Below, piece by piece: positions 12,408 through 23,321 of a stretch of 64,000 nucleotides of DNA. The notes beneath the pieces are model-generated. The model worked only from the letters and a program-made list of their open reading frames with translations, ran no database searches and was not told the origin of the DNA. The translations under genes were made by a program, and so were the position numbers. The stretch is from Prillingera fragicola. Taxonomy: Eukaryota > Basidiomycota > Tremellomycetes > Trichosporonales > Trichosporonaceae. Position 1 is the first letter of the stretch. The number at the start of each line of letters is the position of its first letter. The stretch is taken from positions 620,001 through 684,000 of the forward strand of contig BEDY01000002.1 of assembly GCA_002335605.1 (NCBI GenBank), written 5' to 3'.

Positions 12408-13820
12408 ATGTCACTGAGGCGCGAGCAAGCAGAACTTCAACGCGCACTCGAGCTCTCGACACAGAGCGCCCACATATACGCTCTTATGCCACCTCACACA
12501 CTCTCCAGCTCGTCATCCTCAAATCACTCGCGCGAGTTTGAGCTGAGGCCCGTGCAACGTAAGCATGCCTCCTCCACAGTTGTCCGCTGACATGTCAGTC
12601 ACAGCCAACACTCCAGTCACACCGCTCCGACCTCCTCGCGACTCGTTCCCCTTGTCTCCTGACGGGGACGACTCGCCACACCCGGCATCGGCGGTGGAAG
12701 TCGTGATTGCATCGCGAAACGCGCGGTTTAGCTCGCCGGATCCCATCGACTCGCTGCACAGTCCTACTAGGTTCATGGACTCGGCTGAGACTAGGTTCAC
12801 AATGGACCCTCCAGCTCTTCCCGCTCCCTTGACTCCTGCCCTCCCTTCGATGCCAAGCAAGGCCGCAACCAGCAAAAGCGGAGCCAGTTCTGCATCAGAG
12901 CCAACAGGTCGCGTCTCCGCTCGTGTCCAGAAGCGCAAAGAGGAAGAATCTGCCCTGGCTGCAGAGCGCAAGCGGAAACGTGACGAACGTCGAGCCCGTG
13001 AGGCAGCAGAGCGCGAGGCGGCCATAGCTGCAGGGGAACTGTCAGCAGTGCCCGAGAAGAAGACAAGGAAGAAGCGCGAGTCGCAACCAAAGGCAGCAGC
13101 TACACTGGCGGACATCCCCTCCGAGTCGCAATTGTCAAAAGAACCACAGTCGACCCAGTCCAAAGCCAGTCAGTCCAAGTCTGGCAGGTCGCAGCCGGGT
13201 TTAGTCACAAGTCAGTCGAAATCGCCTCCTGCGGTCGCTCCCCCAACGGAAATTACCGTCTCGACCGTCTCCACCGTCTCGCTCGCTCCCTCGGAAAATG
13301 ACCCAGCTTCGGGCATAACTGCGGCGTCGACACCAGTTACCGCTCCAAAGGCACCACATTCCTCTGAGCTGGAACCTATAGAGACAATTGAGGGCAACCC
13401 CGCATCACCCAATGAACCCACCCCACAACGATCACCGTCTGCTCAGGAGGCTCAATCGCCAGTTACACGCCCTCTGCAACCCGCGCGCTGTACCCCGAGC
13501 GGGCGAGCCTCGCCAAGTGGGATCACATGGAAAGCTCGTGAGCCAGGCTTGACAGGCACCCCTACAGCCGCTGACCCCTAGCCCGGAACGATCTCAACTC
13601 CGTGTTGTCCAAGTTTCCTTCGACCCGGCGCCCTGGCATGTCCAAAAAACTCAGAATCGCGCCACTACACATGCACATCGGGCCACCTGCCAAGGTCCTG
13701 CCGCCGCCTCCACCCAAGGCGAGCAAAAAGAAGTGTGACAACGAGGATGAAGACGATGACGACGAAGCTGAAGGCAAGGTCAAGGTAGGGAGTCGGGAAT
13801 GGCTGATGATGGAAGACTGA
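12408..13820 (+). CDS. Uncharacterised protein with N-terminal UIM-like motif and conserved-looking C-terminus
   Basis: Three exons (introns 12559-12598 and 13538-13581, both with GCTGAC branch sites) give about 442 residues. The product starts MSLRREQAELQRALELSTQ; residues 6-17 fit the ubiquitin-interacting motif (acidic, Leu-x-x-Ala-Leu-x-x-Ser). The middle is disordered with a highly basic helical segment (about residues 160-200, many Arg/Lys/Glu). The C-terminal ~90 residues look structured or motif-like: PRNDLNSVLSKFPS, then RPGMSKKLRIAPLH, a poly-Pro/Lys tract, an acidic run and GSREWLMMED at the very end. I do not recognise the family. A nuclear, ubiquitin-linked role is a guess from the UIM and basic content. 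Splicing is supported because both introns restore a single frame across 1.4 kb. Confidence 0.72.
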
Positions 13821-15802
13821 GCATGTACAAATCCCGGTCTGTCTGCCGGATAGTGGGCGAGGATTGTGGGGCGAGTGAGGCTGGCCAGTGCCTATAGTTG
13901 TTACGCCGCCCGGGCCCACGTAAGACGGGCGGTTGTGAAGAGATCCCAAGTGGCCTAGGCGTCCAACGCTGCACCGGGACGGAATGTAATCGTAGTGACA
14001 TGTGAGGAATAGTGGGCTAGCTGGAGCGGTTGATGCCGCGTGCCGTGTGCGGCAACTCCACTAGGAGATCTGACCTCTTAGATCTCCTCCATGCGCGCTG
14101 CGCGACGACGCGACGACTGCGTTGTTCTGGCTGGTCTGGCCAGTTGCCAGTGTAGTGGAGCGTTGGCAAGAGGTTGTCTCTTATTGGGGTTCCCCCCCAG
14201 TAAGCTTGTCTGTTGCCCGCCGGGAGTGGGCATGTGACGGAAGTTTAATCGAGATATGACGTATCATAGAATCAGGGCGCACCAGGGTATCCAGGACATC
14301 TGGTCGGGGCGCCGCGAACGGAGAGCGGCATGCGCCGCATCGCCGCCTCCGTCGCTCATGGCCAACCTTGACCACCAACACCACCCTTCTCCGCTTTGAA
14401 GAACCCGCATTGCATTCATGCAATTGCAAGGTCGTTCGAGGGTATCGTAGCATTGCTGGGGAAGTCGTGCCAAGACTAGCGGCAGTGCGGGTGTTCGGGC
14501 TTACAGACAGGCTGTACATCCGAAAACGATCGCCCATGCGAGGTCACAAACGTCACCACCAGCTGGTTGGCCCGGCACTGAGTCTCCGGAGGAAAGACAA
14601 GGATTGTCGGGCCGATGCTGCGTCAAGTTCAGCTGTTTGCAGGGACCCAGGAATGCAGCGTCACACAAAGTGGCCGAACCGAATAGTGGTACCTCGTCGT
14701 TCTGGGTTTGAGCGCATTCTGTCAGGAATCGCGGTGCCTGATCGCCTCTGACGACTCGTGGCATCACAGGCAGACGGCCCAAGGTATTGTGGAGCAGCAT
14801 TGGAATCGCCCTTGCACGTTGCCCGCCCACCCTGGGCCTGTCTGTCACATGCCTGCCCACTTTGCACCCGACAAGCATACACCCAAGAGGGCGGGCACGG
14901 CCTGCATGAAAAGGATCACCATACCACCGCCTTTGCAAAATTTACGGGCTCATGTCACCCAGATCTCGCATCTCCATTCTGAATCCCATTCCTCCCGAGT
15001 TGCCGCAAGGGCAGAGTGCCTAACAACTGCCTATGGTGGAGCAGGTACCATCACCCCACTTGACAGCCGGCCAATACCTCGGTGCGATACCGACCACTCT
15101 GACTGCCCGCCTGTCGTTCCGGCTGTTGTCATGCTTTCCCGACATGCCGCAGCCTTCTGAGCGGAGCAAACTTTTGGCACACGCAACGCGCGTCTTTGCG
15201 GCTGTTCTTGTTGCCAAGCCCTAACTTTAGACTGACCTGCGTACCACACCCTGGTCCCGATTGCGTGTTACCCTCTTTATCTCCCCTGCTCTGCTGCCAG
15301 ACGCTAGCCATTCGGGCGGATGAAAGTCAAACCCGAAAGGTTGTCTCTGGTCCGACTCACTACTGTACGTGGGTGACCCGGGACGATTTTCCTTTAATAC
15401 GAGCTCTCATTCCATGAGTAGGCCTTTCCCCTTCCTTGACTTCTGCTCTTGCTCTCTTCGACTACAGACACTGTTCTTCACCACCTTTAGCATTGCGCTT
15501 CTTGTTTTCTTCTACCCCTACTACGACCCTACCCTTTGGTCGACATTTCTTTGCCCGCCACACAAGGGTTCTGAACAACACCCATACGCCAACGCGGCAG
15601 TCCCCGACGCCACCCTGTCATAATTGCTTCCTCGGCGCCACAATCGTTTCTAAGCTTGAGGTCGAACGCAAGCTTGTTTCGATCTCCTTTTGACGATAAC
15701 ACTATCGTCTCTTCGTCCTTATCAACTCCTAGCGCCGTGCGCGACTCTACCTCCTACCCCGTCCCTCGTGTAGTGGGCCTGTCTGCCGCCTGGAGCCGCA
15801 CG
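13821..15802. other. Long intergenic region without a supported gene
   Basis: About 2 kb between the UIM-like gene and the next ORF. Open frames here are short, lack family features and overlap on both strands. The right third (about 15230-15780) becomes pyrimidine-rich (runs of CCCTTC, CTCTT), which suggests promoter and 5' leader of the downstream gene. No repeat, tRNA or transposon signature was seen. Confidence 0.5.
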
Positions 15803-16483
15803 ATGACCCACTGCGACCGCGAGGGGCTTTCTCAGAGTCCAGGCGCGTACTCGAATGGCCACTCGTCTAATGGGCACTCGAGCGTCCGTTCCAGCGGACA
15901 TACAAACGGTTATGCCAATGGTGGTAGCCACATGGAAGGCCCCCCTTCCCAAGACACATTGCTGCTCCACCGCCAGTTTGCAAAGCTCCGCGACGCACTT
16001 CAGGACAACCGTTCCGCGGAGGACAAGGGCGCCGCTGTAGCCGCCTTTGTGGAATCGCTTCCCCCCTTCTACGCTGAGGCTGCGCGTCACTGGGTTCGAG
16101 AACAACGCCGGCAGGGGAACCGCGTCAATATCGACACCTTGGCCGCATACTTTTCACGGCTGGACACATTCTCCCCCCCTCATGGCACCCCATCTCCCCC
16201 CTCTGCCCACTCGTCTCCACCTGTCAAGGTTTCGCCCAAAAGCATCAACTCTCCCAACAAGAGACTGTCCCCCAACCAGTATCTGTCTAATGGCCATTGT
16301 TCGCCTAGCACCAAAATGTCGCCAAAGCAAGTCCGGCTGCCAGCCTTGGCTGGTGACGCTCCACGGGCTGACCCCTCGTTTATCGATTTCGCTCCATCAC
16401 GGCCTCACGTGTCCAATCTATTGTGGGTCGAGACTACCACGTCGCGTTCTCTTTCCGAGGACTCGGTTAGCGTTCCCGAGTAA
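15803..16483 (+). CDS. Hypothetical Ser/Pro-rich protein, 226 residues
   Basis: Single-exon frame starting at ATG 15803 (MTHCDREGLSQ), the first in-frame Met; the frame stays open upstream to 15656 but only from non-ATG codons, so an upstream exon cannot be excluded. A helical stretch around residues 55-110 (LLLHRQFAKLRDALQDN to RVNIDTLAAYFSRLD) is the only candidate folded part. It is followed by repeated Ser-Pro-Lys motifs (VSPKS, RLSPNQ, KMSPKQ) resembling proline-directed kinase sites. I know no family for it. The neighbouring kinase on the same strand starts 515 bases downstream. Confidence 0.6.
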   Translation: MTHCDREGLSQSPGAYSNGHSSNGHSSVRSSGHTNGYANGGSHMEGPPSQDTLLLHRQFAKLRDALQDNRSAEDKGAAVAAFVESLPPFYAEAARHWVREQRRQGNRVNIDTLAAYFSRLDTFSPPHGTPSPPSAHSSPPVKVSPKSINSPNKRLSPNQYLSNGHCSPSTKMSPKQVRLPALAGDAPRADPSFIDFAPSRPHVSNLLWVETTTSRSLSEDSVSVPE

Positions 16484-16998
16484 TGATTATATCGTTCCAA
16501 TTATAGCGAGGTCACTTGGAACGTGATTTCTGTTGTATCGACAAGAGGACCCGGTTGTCTTCTCTCGCTCCCTCTCTCTCCCCTTGCATTCCTCACCCTG
16601 GCATCCTGCATTTTTTATCATAACAATACATAGCACACCCCAGAGTGGGATTGTATTCTCTGTACAGTGACACGCGGCATAGGCCACCCAGCACCGATGC
16701 AAACTATGCATGGCGATTTAAGAAGAGCAGCCACAACATGTTTGGGGAGCCCAATCGCACCACTTTAGCTGTACCTAAAACCCGCCACCCGTGGCCAACT
16801 CCACCCACCCAGTGCAACACACCGTGCCTGGATCCTGGCCCCGCATTGCACTAGCGCCCACCCAGGCCGCCACCCAGGCTGTGCACCAGCCAGCATGTAT
16901 GCCGCACGCCAAGGAAATCTCCAGCCCGGTTTCACCTGGCAGGCTTTGTTATGGTTGTCGCTATTCTTCATTCTCACTCTCATCCATTCCCTCCCACC
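16484..16998. promoter_or_regulatory. Intergenic region and 5' leader of the FRAY-like kinase
   Basis: A 515-base gap. It includes a CT-rich tract near 16550-16600 and Pro-codon-like CCACC repeats near 16790-16890, but no supported gene. Presumably it holds the terminator of the upstream gene and the kinase promoter. Confidence 0.4.
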
Positions 16999-19333
16999 AT
17001 GGCAGCAGAGCCGGACCACGGCATGCTGGACAATGCCTGGTGGCTTCCATTCACTTCAGACGCCGCAGACTATGACCTCGGCGGGCCCGTGGGTGAGTCT
17101 CACCGCTGCTGCCATCGCCGCCAGTACCTTGCCAGCTGACGTACCTAGGCTTTGGCGCTTCATCAACAGTTTACGCAGCCGCCTTCAACCTGCCCAACTC
17201 GTCCACTGGCGACTGGCGAGAATGTGCTGTAAAGGTCTCGAGTGCAACGCCAGATCTCACTCAGCTGTCAAAAGAAGCTCGGCTGCTGTCACTGTGTCGC
17301 CATCACAATGTGCTCCGGTAAGCTTACCCTGCAATCCAAACATACGACCGCTAACCCTGGATGCTCCTCCATTGCTCGTCACCTCCTACACAAACAGTGT
17401 GCTCGCCACCTTTACGCTCCCACCAGATCACTCGCGGGTCGCCATCGTCACCCCGCTTATCGAGGGCGGAAGCCTGGCCGGCATTCTGGAGTGGCGCGCA
17501 CGAGCCACACCTCGTCGCCGGCACGGTAATAATGGTGCCCTCGACGAAGACGAGGCAAAGGCAGTCATGCGACAAGTCCTGGACGGGCTCGTCTATCTCC
17601 ATGTCAACGGCTTCCTTCACGTGCGTTCACAGCTTGCTACATCTGCTAACATGCTGCAGCGTGACCTCAAGGCCGGCAATCTTCTGGTCGCTCCCGATGG
17701 CACGGTCCTCCTCGCCGACTTTGGCGTGGGGGGCGATGTCAACCTTCCCCCCACGCCGGCCGAGGAACGACCCAGGCCGGTGGAGATGGTCCGATTCGAC
17801 AGCCCACGCCAGCGTTTGCTTCCCACAAGTGCGGATCCCGCTCCGCCGGTTGTTGTGCGAGAGTCGGGCAAGCGCCAGAGTTTTGTTGGAACGGTGCGTG
17901 TCGAACCCTGGAGCTTGGCTGATTGAATGTAGCCATCTTGGATGGCCCCAGAGGTAATCCTGGGGCAGCCGTACGACACCAAGGCCGACATCTGGAGTCT
18001 GGGTATCACGCTCATCGAGCTAGTCACTGGCGCACCGCCTACTCGTGGGCGTACCACGGACGTGCTCACAGCCACTGCCACTGGAGCTGCACCTACACTG
18101 CCCTCCACATTTAGTAAACATATGCGCGAATTTGCCGAGGCTTGTCTCCAGAAGGACCCAGCAAAGAGGTGAGTTGCACCGAGGGGGACAATGCTGATGT
18201 TTAGGCCTTCGGCTGCCAAGCTTCTCGAGCATCCATGGTTACGTCACGCAAAACGCAGTGCCTTCCTTGCAGAGACGCTGTTCAGTGACATGCCAGCGCT
18301 CGGCCAGCGCCAGGAGCTTCGCCGCGTGGATACTGTGTCCTCTATTGTGAGCGGCGCTCCCAGCTGGGACTTTGGCACTTCGGTTCCACCCTCGCCTATA
18401 GCTCGGTTCTCGCCCTCTATTGCTAGCCTGTCTGCGACAGCGACCTCTCCGACCTCTGAATACCCACCCGGCACTTTCGGGTCAGCTATTCGACCCCAGT
18501 CTCGAGCCAGTAGCGCCTCGCGCTACACCGACTTTGGCTCCCCGTCGCCGCGCATCAGTCTCAGCCAGTGGGCTGAGCGTACCGCAAATGATTTCTCTCT
18601 GCCTCCCACGCCCACCACAGAAGGGGGAAGTGCGTTCGGGTCAGGCTACGGCAGCGGCTTTGGAAGCGGTTTCGTTGCAAGCGCGTGGTCTAGTCCCAAC
18701 AATCGGCGGTCTGGCTCCGAGATTGGTCGCCCCCGGTCGGGCACTGTCACCCACGGCCCGGCCGCGACTGCACGTCTGCGGCGAGGCAAAAGCGTGTCGT
18801 TTCACGATGACTTGGCCAAGCAACAGCCAGGTGGACCTCGACGCTCCCCCAGCGCAGATGATGTTGGCGGCTCGCCTCTGCGCAACACATCAACCTTGCC
18901 TGCCGAGACTCTCGACGAAGGGAGCGATGACACCCACGGCACTCACCCTTCGACACCCACAGCCCGCAGTCTTTCCCAGTCCATGGGAACCCTGTCCACC
19001 ACATCGCCCAAGAGTCTGGACTCTGAGGTTCCCCAGGATACGGACAGCAACGGCTACGCCATCAGCCACACTGACCATCGTCATTACCCGCATGGAGGGT
19101 ATACCGACTCGAGCAGTTCACGTCGAACCCCCACCCCCCCACACAATATTCACGGCCACGCGCCCATTCTGCGCATGCCTTCGGCGCGCGAGAAGGGTGG
19201 CTGGCTCCATCGCAACAAGGAAGACAAGCACAAGGACAAGCAGGAGAAGGAAAAAGAACCTAAACGCGAAGGCGGCTTTACGGTGGCACTCATGGGCTCA
19301 CTCATCAACCGTCGCCAGAGCCGCAAGAAGTGA
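16999..19333 (+). CDS. STE20-family protein kinase, FRAY/OSR1-SPAK type
   Basis: Ser/Thr kinase of about 694 residues, six exons (introns 17093-17148, 17317-17396, 17621-17659, 17894-17932, 18169-18204). The start has a good context (caccATGg). Kinase landmarks in order: P-loop [11 protein letters not shown], catalytic Lys in [23 protein letters not shown] (split by intron 3), [19 protein letters not shown] and [12 protein letters not shown]. The hinge region and the sequence [11 protein letters not shown] resemble OSR1/SPAK/Fray. The activation segment is unusually long: about 50 Pro-rich residues lie between DFG and the FVGT block. The C-terminal half is Ser/Pro-rich and ends in a basic tail (RRQSRKK). 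In animals this group controls ion transport; the role here is unknown. No obvious OSR1 C-terminal docking domain is visible. Confidence 0.85.
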
Positions 19334-20209
19334 TGGCACATCAAACTTGCGCTCCAGCACTGTCAAGTGACGCCACACCTGCATACATAACATTAGCCGC
19401 TCCACCAGGCCCGGCAAACCGTTGTATCCCTGTATAAATGCACAATCAACGATACGTAATGCCACCAGCTAACAGCAATGACCGCGATTGGCCTGCACCA
19501 GACGAATTGAAGCCACCGATGTCTTTCCCAGTTTCACATTGACTTAAGTCTATATTTGAACTGGCATGCACCTGCAGGACAGCAACGACGATTCAAAGCG
19601 TTCGAACTGGGCGGCTCTTGAGCCAGTACGCGCTTTGAAGGTGGGATGCTCATCAGAAGCATTGGAGCTCATCAGTCAGAAAAATAAATAAATAAATAAA
19701 AATGGCCGCAGGGCGTACACTTGAACCGGCGGCAGCCGCGTGGCGTGAATGTCGTGAGCAACGATGACGATGGCGGTGGCGGTGGAGGCGATCAAGCAAG
19801 ATCTCGGTCTGTGGAGTGGATAAACGTCAGCGTCCTTGAGCCCGGTGGCGTCATGCCTTGGAAGGTGCGCTACGAAATCTTGAAAGCCTCAGAGATCTGG
19901 GAGGAGCTCCAGCATTATTGAGATGCCTGAGTGACGCGTTGAGAGACATTGGCGGCATGCCGAGCAGCGTCGCGTGGCAACACTGCGGAGATGTTGAGAC
20001 AGCCAAGTTGCGCAAGTGTGCACGTCAATCTAATGGCAGCATTCGCTAGCATTGCGAGCACGGCTACGAAGTGAGGACGATGAGAGCGGGAGGGGAAAAC
20101 TAAGGATAGGGGATGCGATAAAGAATCCGTGCATTGGCGTCGTGATGCGCCTGTATGATGGGGAGAGGGGAAGCTAACTACATAATCCGCCAACGCGAGA
20201 CAAAGGCGC
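19334..20209. other. Intergenic region with a short AAAT microsatellite
   Basis: An 876-base convergent gap between the kinase (+) and the glycoprotein gene (-). It carries both 3' ends. At 19681-19702 is an (AAAT)n run of about five units. The short open frames here show no protein-like features. Confidence 0.5.
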
Positions 20210-21475
20210 TTAGAGCATGATGGCGCTGGCACCGATGATCACCGAGAAGACGGTGAAGCCGACGGCAACGGTGGAACCGTAGTTCTTGCCAGTGAACGAC
20301 AGGGCGCCCGAGCCCGAGGCCTTGGCACCGACGGCGGTCGAGTCACCGCCAGCAGCCGAGCCACCGTTCGAGCCACCAGCAGATGAACCGTCCGCGGCAC
20401 CGGAAGCACCCGCACCGGCAGCAGTCTTGGGGGTGTTGGAGGCGACATTATCAAAGGTCATGCCGGAAGTGTAGGTGAAGAAGGCGCCCGAGGTGAGAGC
20501 CTGGGTGGGGATACCGTTCGAGACACTCGAGAAGGTCTTGCAGTTGGAGGTGGCGGGGGTAGAGAACGCCGCCTGAGGCGTGGTAAGCACACCGATGGTC
20601 CAGAGGTTGGTGACACCACCCGAAGTGGCAGTGCCAGTGTAACGCTGCTGGAAGGTCGAAACCGAACCGTCCTTCTGTGGGTACCAGCCAGGGGGGTACG
20701 CCGAGTCACCGTCGCACTCGGTGAAGGTGTTGTTGGTGTAGTCACCAGGCATGACCCAGTAGCAGCCCATCTCATCGATGGTGTGCTGGCACTCGTTGGC
20801 AGCCGAGTAGGTGCTGTTCTCGGCGATGCAGATACGGAGACAGAACTGGTCGAACGAAATGTAGTTCATCCACTCCTCGTACGAGACGTCCGAACCAGTG
20901 GCGTTCGTAGTTACGTTACCACCAATGGGGTTACCGTCGCCGGTAGCACCGTGGGGGTCGAGTTCACCACCAGTGTCGCCATAGGCAATGTTCATGGACG
21001 TGAAGTCACCGTAACCGTGAATCTGCCAGTAGAGAGGGGTCTTGACAAAGTGGACCGACTGGAGAGTGCCATCGGGAATGATACGAGCATTGTTGCGAGG
21101 CTGAACGCACCACGCAACCTGCTCCTGCTCAGTGTTGCCAATGGTGGATCCAGGCTCGGGAGGGGCAAAGAGACAGCTGAAGGCAGTGTCAGATGAGGCT
21201 ATTTGGGGATGCATTGCGAAGCACCGATCAGGGCACGGTCTGTGCCACACTCACAAGTCGTCAATGGCGTTGAGCGAGAGAAGACGAGCGTTCGACGACA
21301 TGTTGACGGGGGTGTTCACGACGGCGGCAGTGGGGTTGGTAACACCCATGGTGCCAGTGGCAGTGACCTGAGCCTTGGCCTGAGGTGTGAGCATGATCCG
21401 GCATTTTACCACCGTCCGTTCGCAACTTACCGCACCAGCGAGAACGGCGACGCCGAGAAGAGCCTGCGAGAACAT
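20210..21475 (-). CDS. Secreted, probably GPI-anchored glycoprotein of the 'macrofage activating glycoprotein' family
   Basis: Three exons (introns 21380-21430 and 21177-21254) give about 378 residues. The first exon encodes a signal peptide (MFSQALLGVAVLAGA, cleavage likely after AKA). The mature part carries the blocks I remember from the basidiomycete family: IDDFCLFAPPEPGSTIGNTE, WCVQPRNNARIIPDG, DTGGELDPHGATGDGNPIGG and CYWVMPGDY. Paired Cys and several N-glycosylation sites (NVTTNATGS, ENSTY, NNTFTE) fit an extracellular protein. The C-terminus is a Gly/Ser/Ala-rich stretch ending in a hydrophobic tail (TVAVGFTVFSVIIGASAIML), typical of a GPI signal. Exact function is unknown; the name derives from immunological work on mushrooms. 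Its upstream region is the 1.8 kb gap to the right. Confidence 0.85.
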
Positions 21476-23321
21476 GACAGCTGTATTGATCAGTTCCCGG
21501 TTCTAGAGTGTGCAGTGTTAAGTGTAACACAGAGATGGGGGACAAGAACGGCAAACAGTAGTAGCAGTTCAAGTGGCACAGGACGGAATCGCCCCCAGAA
21601 AGAGGGCGGTTGCCTAGTTAATTTGTGGGTTTTCACATGGGGTCGGGGGGGGGGGGGGTCACTCACAGGCTGTGGAGAGGGGAAAGAAGGGAAAGTGAAG
21701 AGAGAAGAGAGCAGTCTTGAATCAAAGTGTAGAAAAGGCTAGAGAGGGTGAAGGCTGGACTGCAAGGCAGAGATGAGAAATCCAAAGACACGGAGAGTGT
21801 GCATCCAAGCTCCAAGGTATAAACCAGGCCTCTGCGCCTCTGCGGGCACAACATGCTGCCAGCTGCCAGCCTGCGTCTGTCAGTCTGGCCAGTCTAGGCC
21901 GATCCCTTCAAACTGCACAGCTGGGTCGTTTGGAGCTGATGCCAGTGTACTGCGGTGGGCGGTGCTCTGTTCTAAATCGAGACCATGGACGTGTTGGCTG
22001 TCGCGTTCTTTCAGGGACGCGTCCAGGGTTACCACTGTCATTGAACGACGGCCCACACGGCCTTTGCCGGTGACTTTCAGCTGAATCTCATGGGTGGAGA
22101 TCTTGAATACTTTCATGCGTTGACTGTCGTGCCCGAGCACGCCGCTTGAATGAAGGCGGGCTCGACACCCAGCGTTGATGGCAAGGGGTACAGAGTCTAA
22201 ATCAAACGTCAGGAGTACCGCAAGTCCCACAACACTCCATAGGGGCATATGAGACTGGTAACCAAATGCTGAACCGGCGGTCATCCGTAGCTATTCTTAG
22301 CCAGTCCAGCTCACGTCCAGTTTCACCGCCATCAGCCATTCCTCAGCCAGGACTCGGGCGCGCATCGTCATATAAATTGCCGGTTGCCCAAGGCAACGCA
22401 CGAGGGAGTGGCAACGGCCTACGAGGTATCTCTGTGCATATTCAGTTGCAGCGACGAGGCGCTGCACTTTGAGCGCTCTAGCAAGGTATTTCGGACATAG
22501 CCCCGCGCACCTTACCGTCAGCGGCCTGAGAGACTGTCAACGCGAGGGGGGCGAGATGCATGCTAATCGTCGTCCTGGCCATTGATCCATTGACTTGCCT
22601 CGCTCAGAATACAGCCTGATACTCAAGCTCGAGCATTCATGAGATCCCACACTGACGTTCACTGACGGCTTCCCCACTACCCCACTGTGGGTAACAACCC
22701 TCTCAGTTCTGGCTTGTGCTGTATGCAGTACTGCCCTCAGCTATCCTCATGCCTGGACCCGCTGCATCTCGCGCGAGTTACGCTGTTTGTTCTACGCGTC
22801 CCAGATTCCCAAAGTCAAGCGCGTTTAACCGCTTTGGTCTATGAATTGCAAGCGTTTGTGGGAACGGGACTGATTTATATTAGAGCATGTGGTGTTCTGA
22901 ATCGCTTACCTCTCTCGTCGCGATAGCCATTTTCGGCAGGGAACAGAGAACAATCAATTGCGCCGCGGGCAGTGCCAGCCCGACTCGTGCACTCGTGTAA
23001 TCCTGTAGCGTACATGGTCGTCGACCCCGGTACCCCCGTGGGCGGTGGGTGCATGGGTGGATGTGGACATTGACGACTGACGTACTGACGAGTCCCTGGG
23101 GCCAGCTCTGCAAATAGACAATGCCCACTCCTCCCCTTTGCGACAGATCGGCGGGAAGTCACCTTCCCTGTACCTTTCGCAGTGCCCTGGCATGAAGCTC
23201 TCCAGAGCTCATTGGAAACATGCACCAGCCAAGGTGGCACTGTTCTGCATATGTTCGGCGCGTCTCTCTACTGTACATGCACATCTTCTCGTCCGAATTT
23301 GAACAGCTGCAAAGCCCATTC
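21476..23321. promoter_or_regulatory. Long upstream region of the glycoprotein gene, no supported gene
   Basis: 1,846 bases between the glycoprotein start and the MSH2 stop, both on the minus strand. It holds a 14-base G run at 21645-21658 and AT-rich spots (ggtataaacc near 21818, catataaatt near 22371). A 134-codon minus-strand frame at 21880-22284 has no recognisable features. A long upstream region would suit a regulated cell-surface gene, but no specific site could be assigned. Confidence 0.4.

Noticed and set aside
14181..14938. Overlapping open frames of 118-145 codons on both strands
   Set aside because: Composition is unlike neighbouring proteins, no motif is seen, and frames on both strands overlap, as expected for GC-rich noncoding sequence.
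21645..21658. 14-base G run
   Set aside because: A simple homopolymer, prone to sequencing error; no sign of a telomere-like or quadruplex array of several G tracts.
21880..22284. 134-codon minus-strand frame
   Set aside because: No recognisable domain and no splice partner; it lies in the upstream region of the glycoprotein gene.
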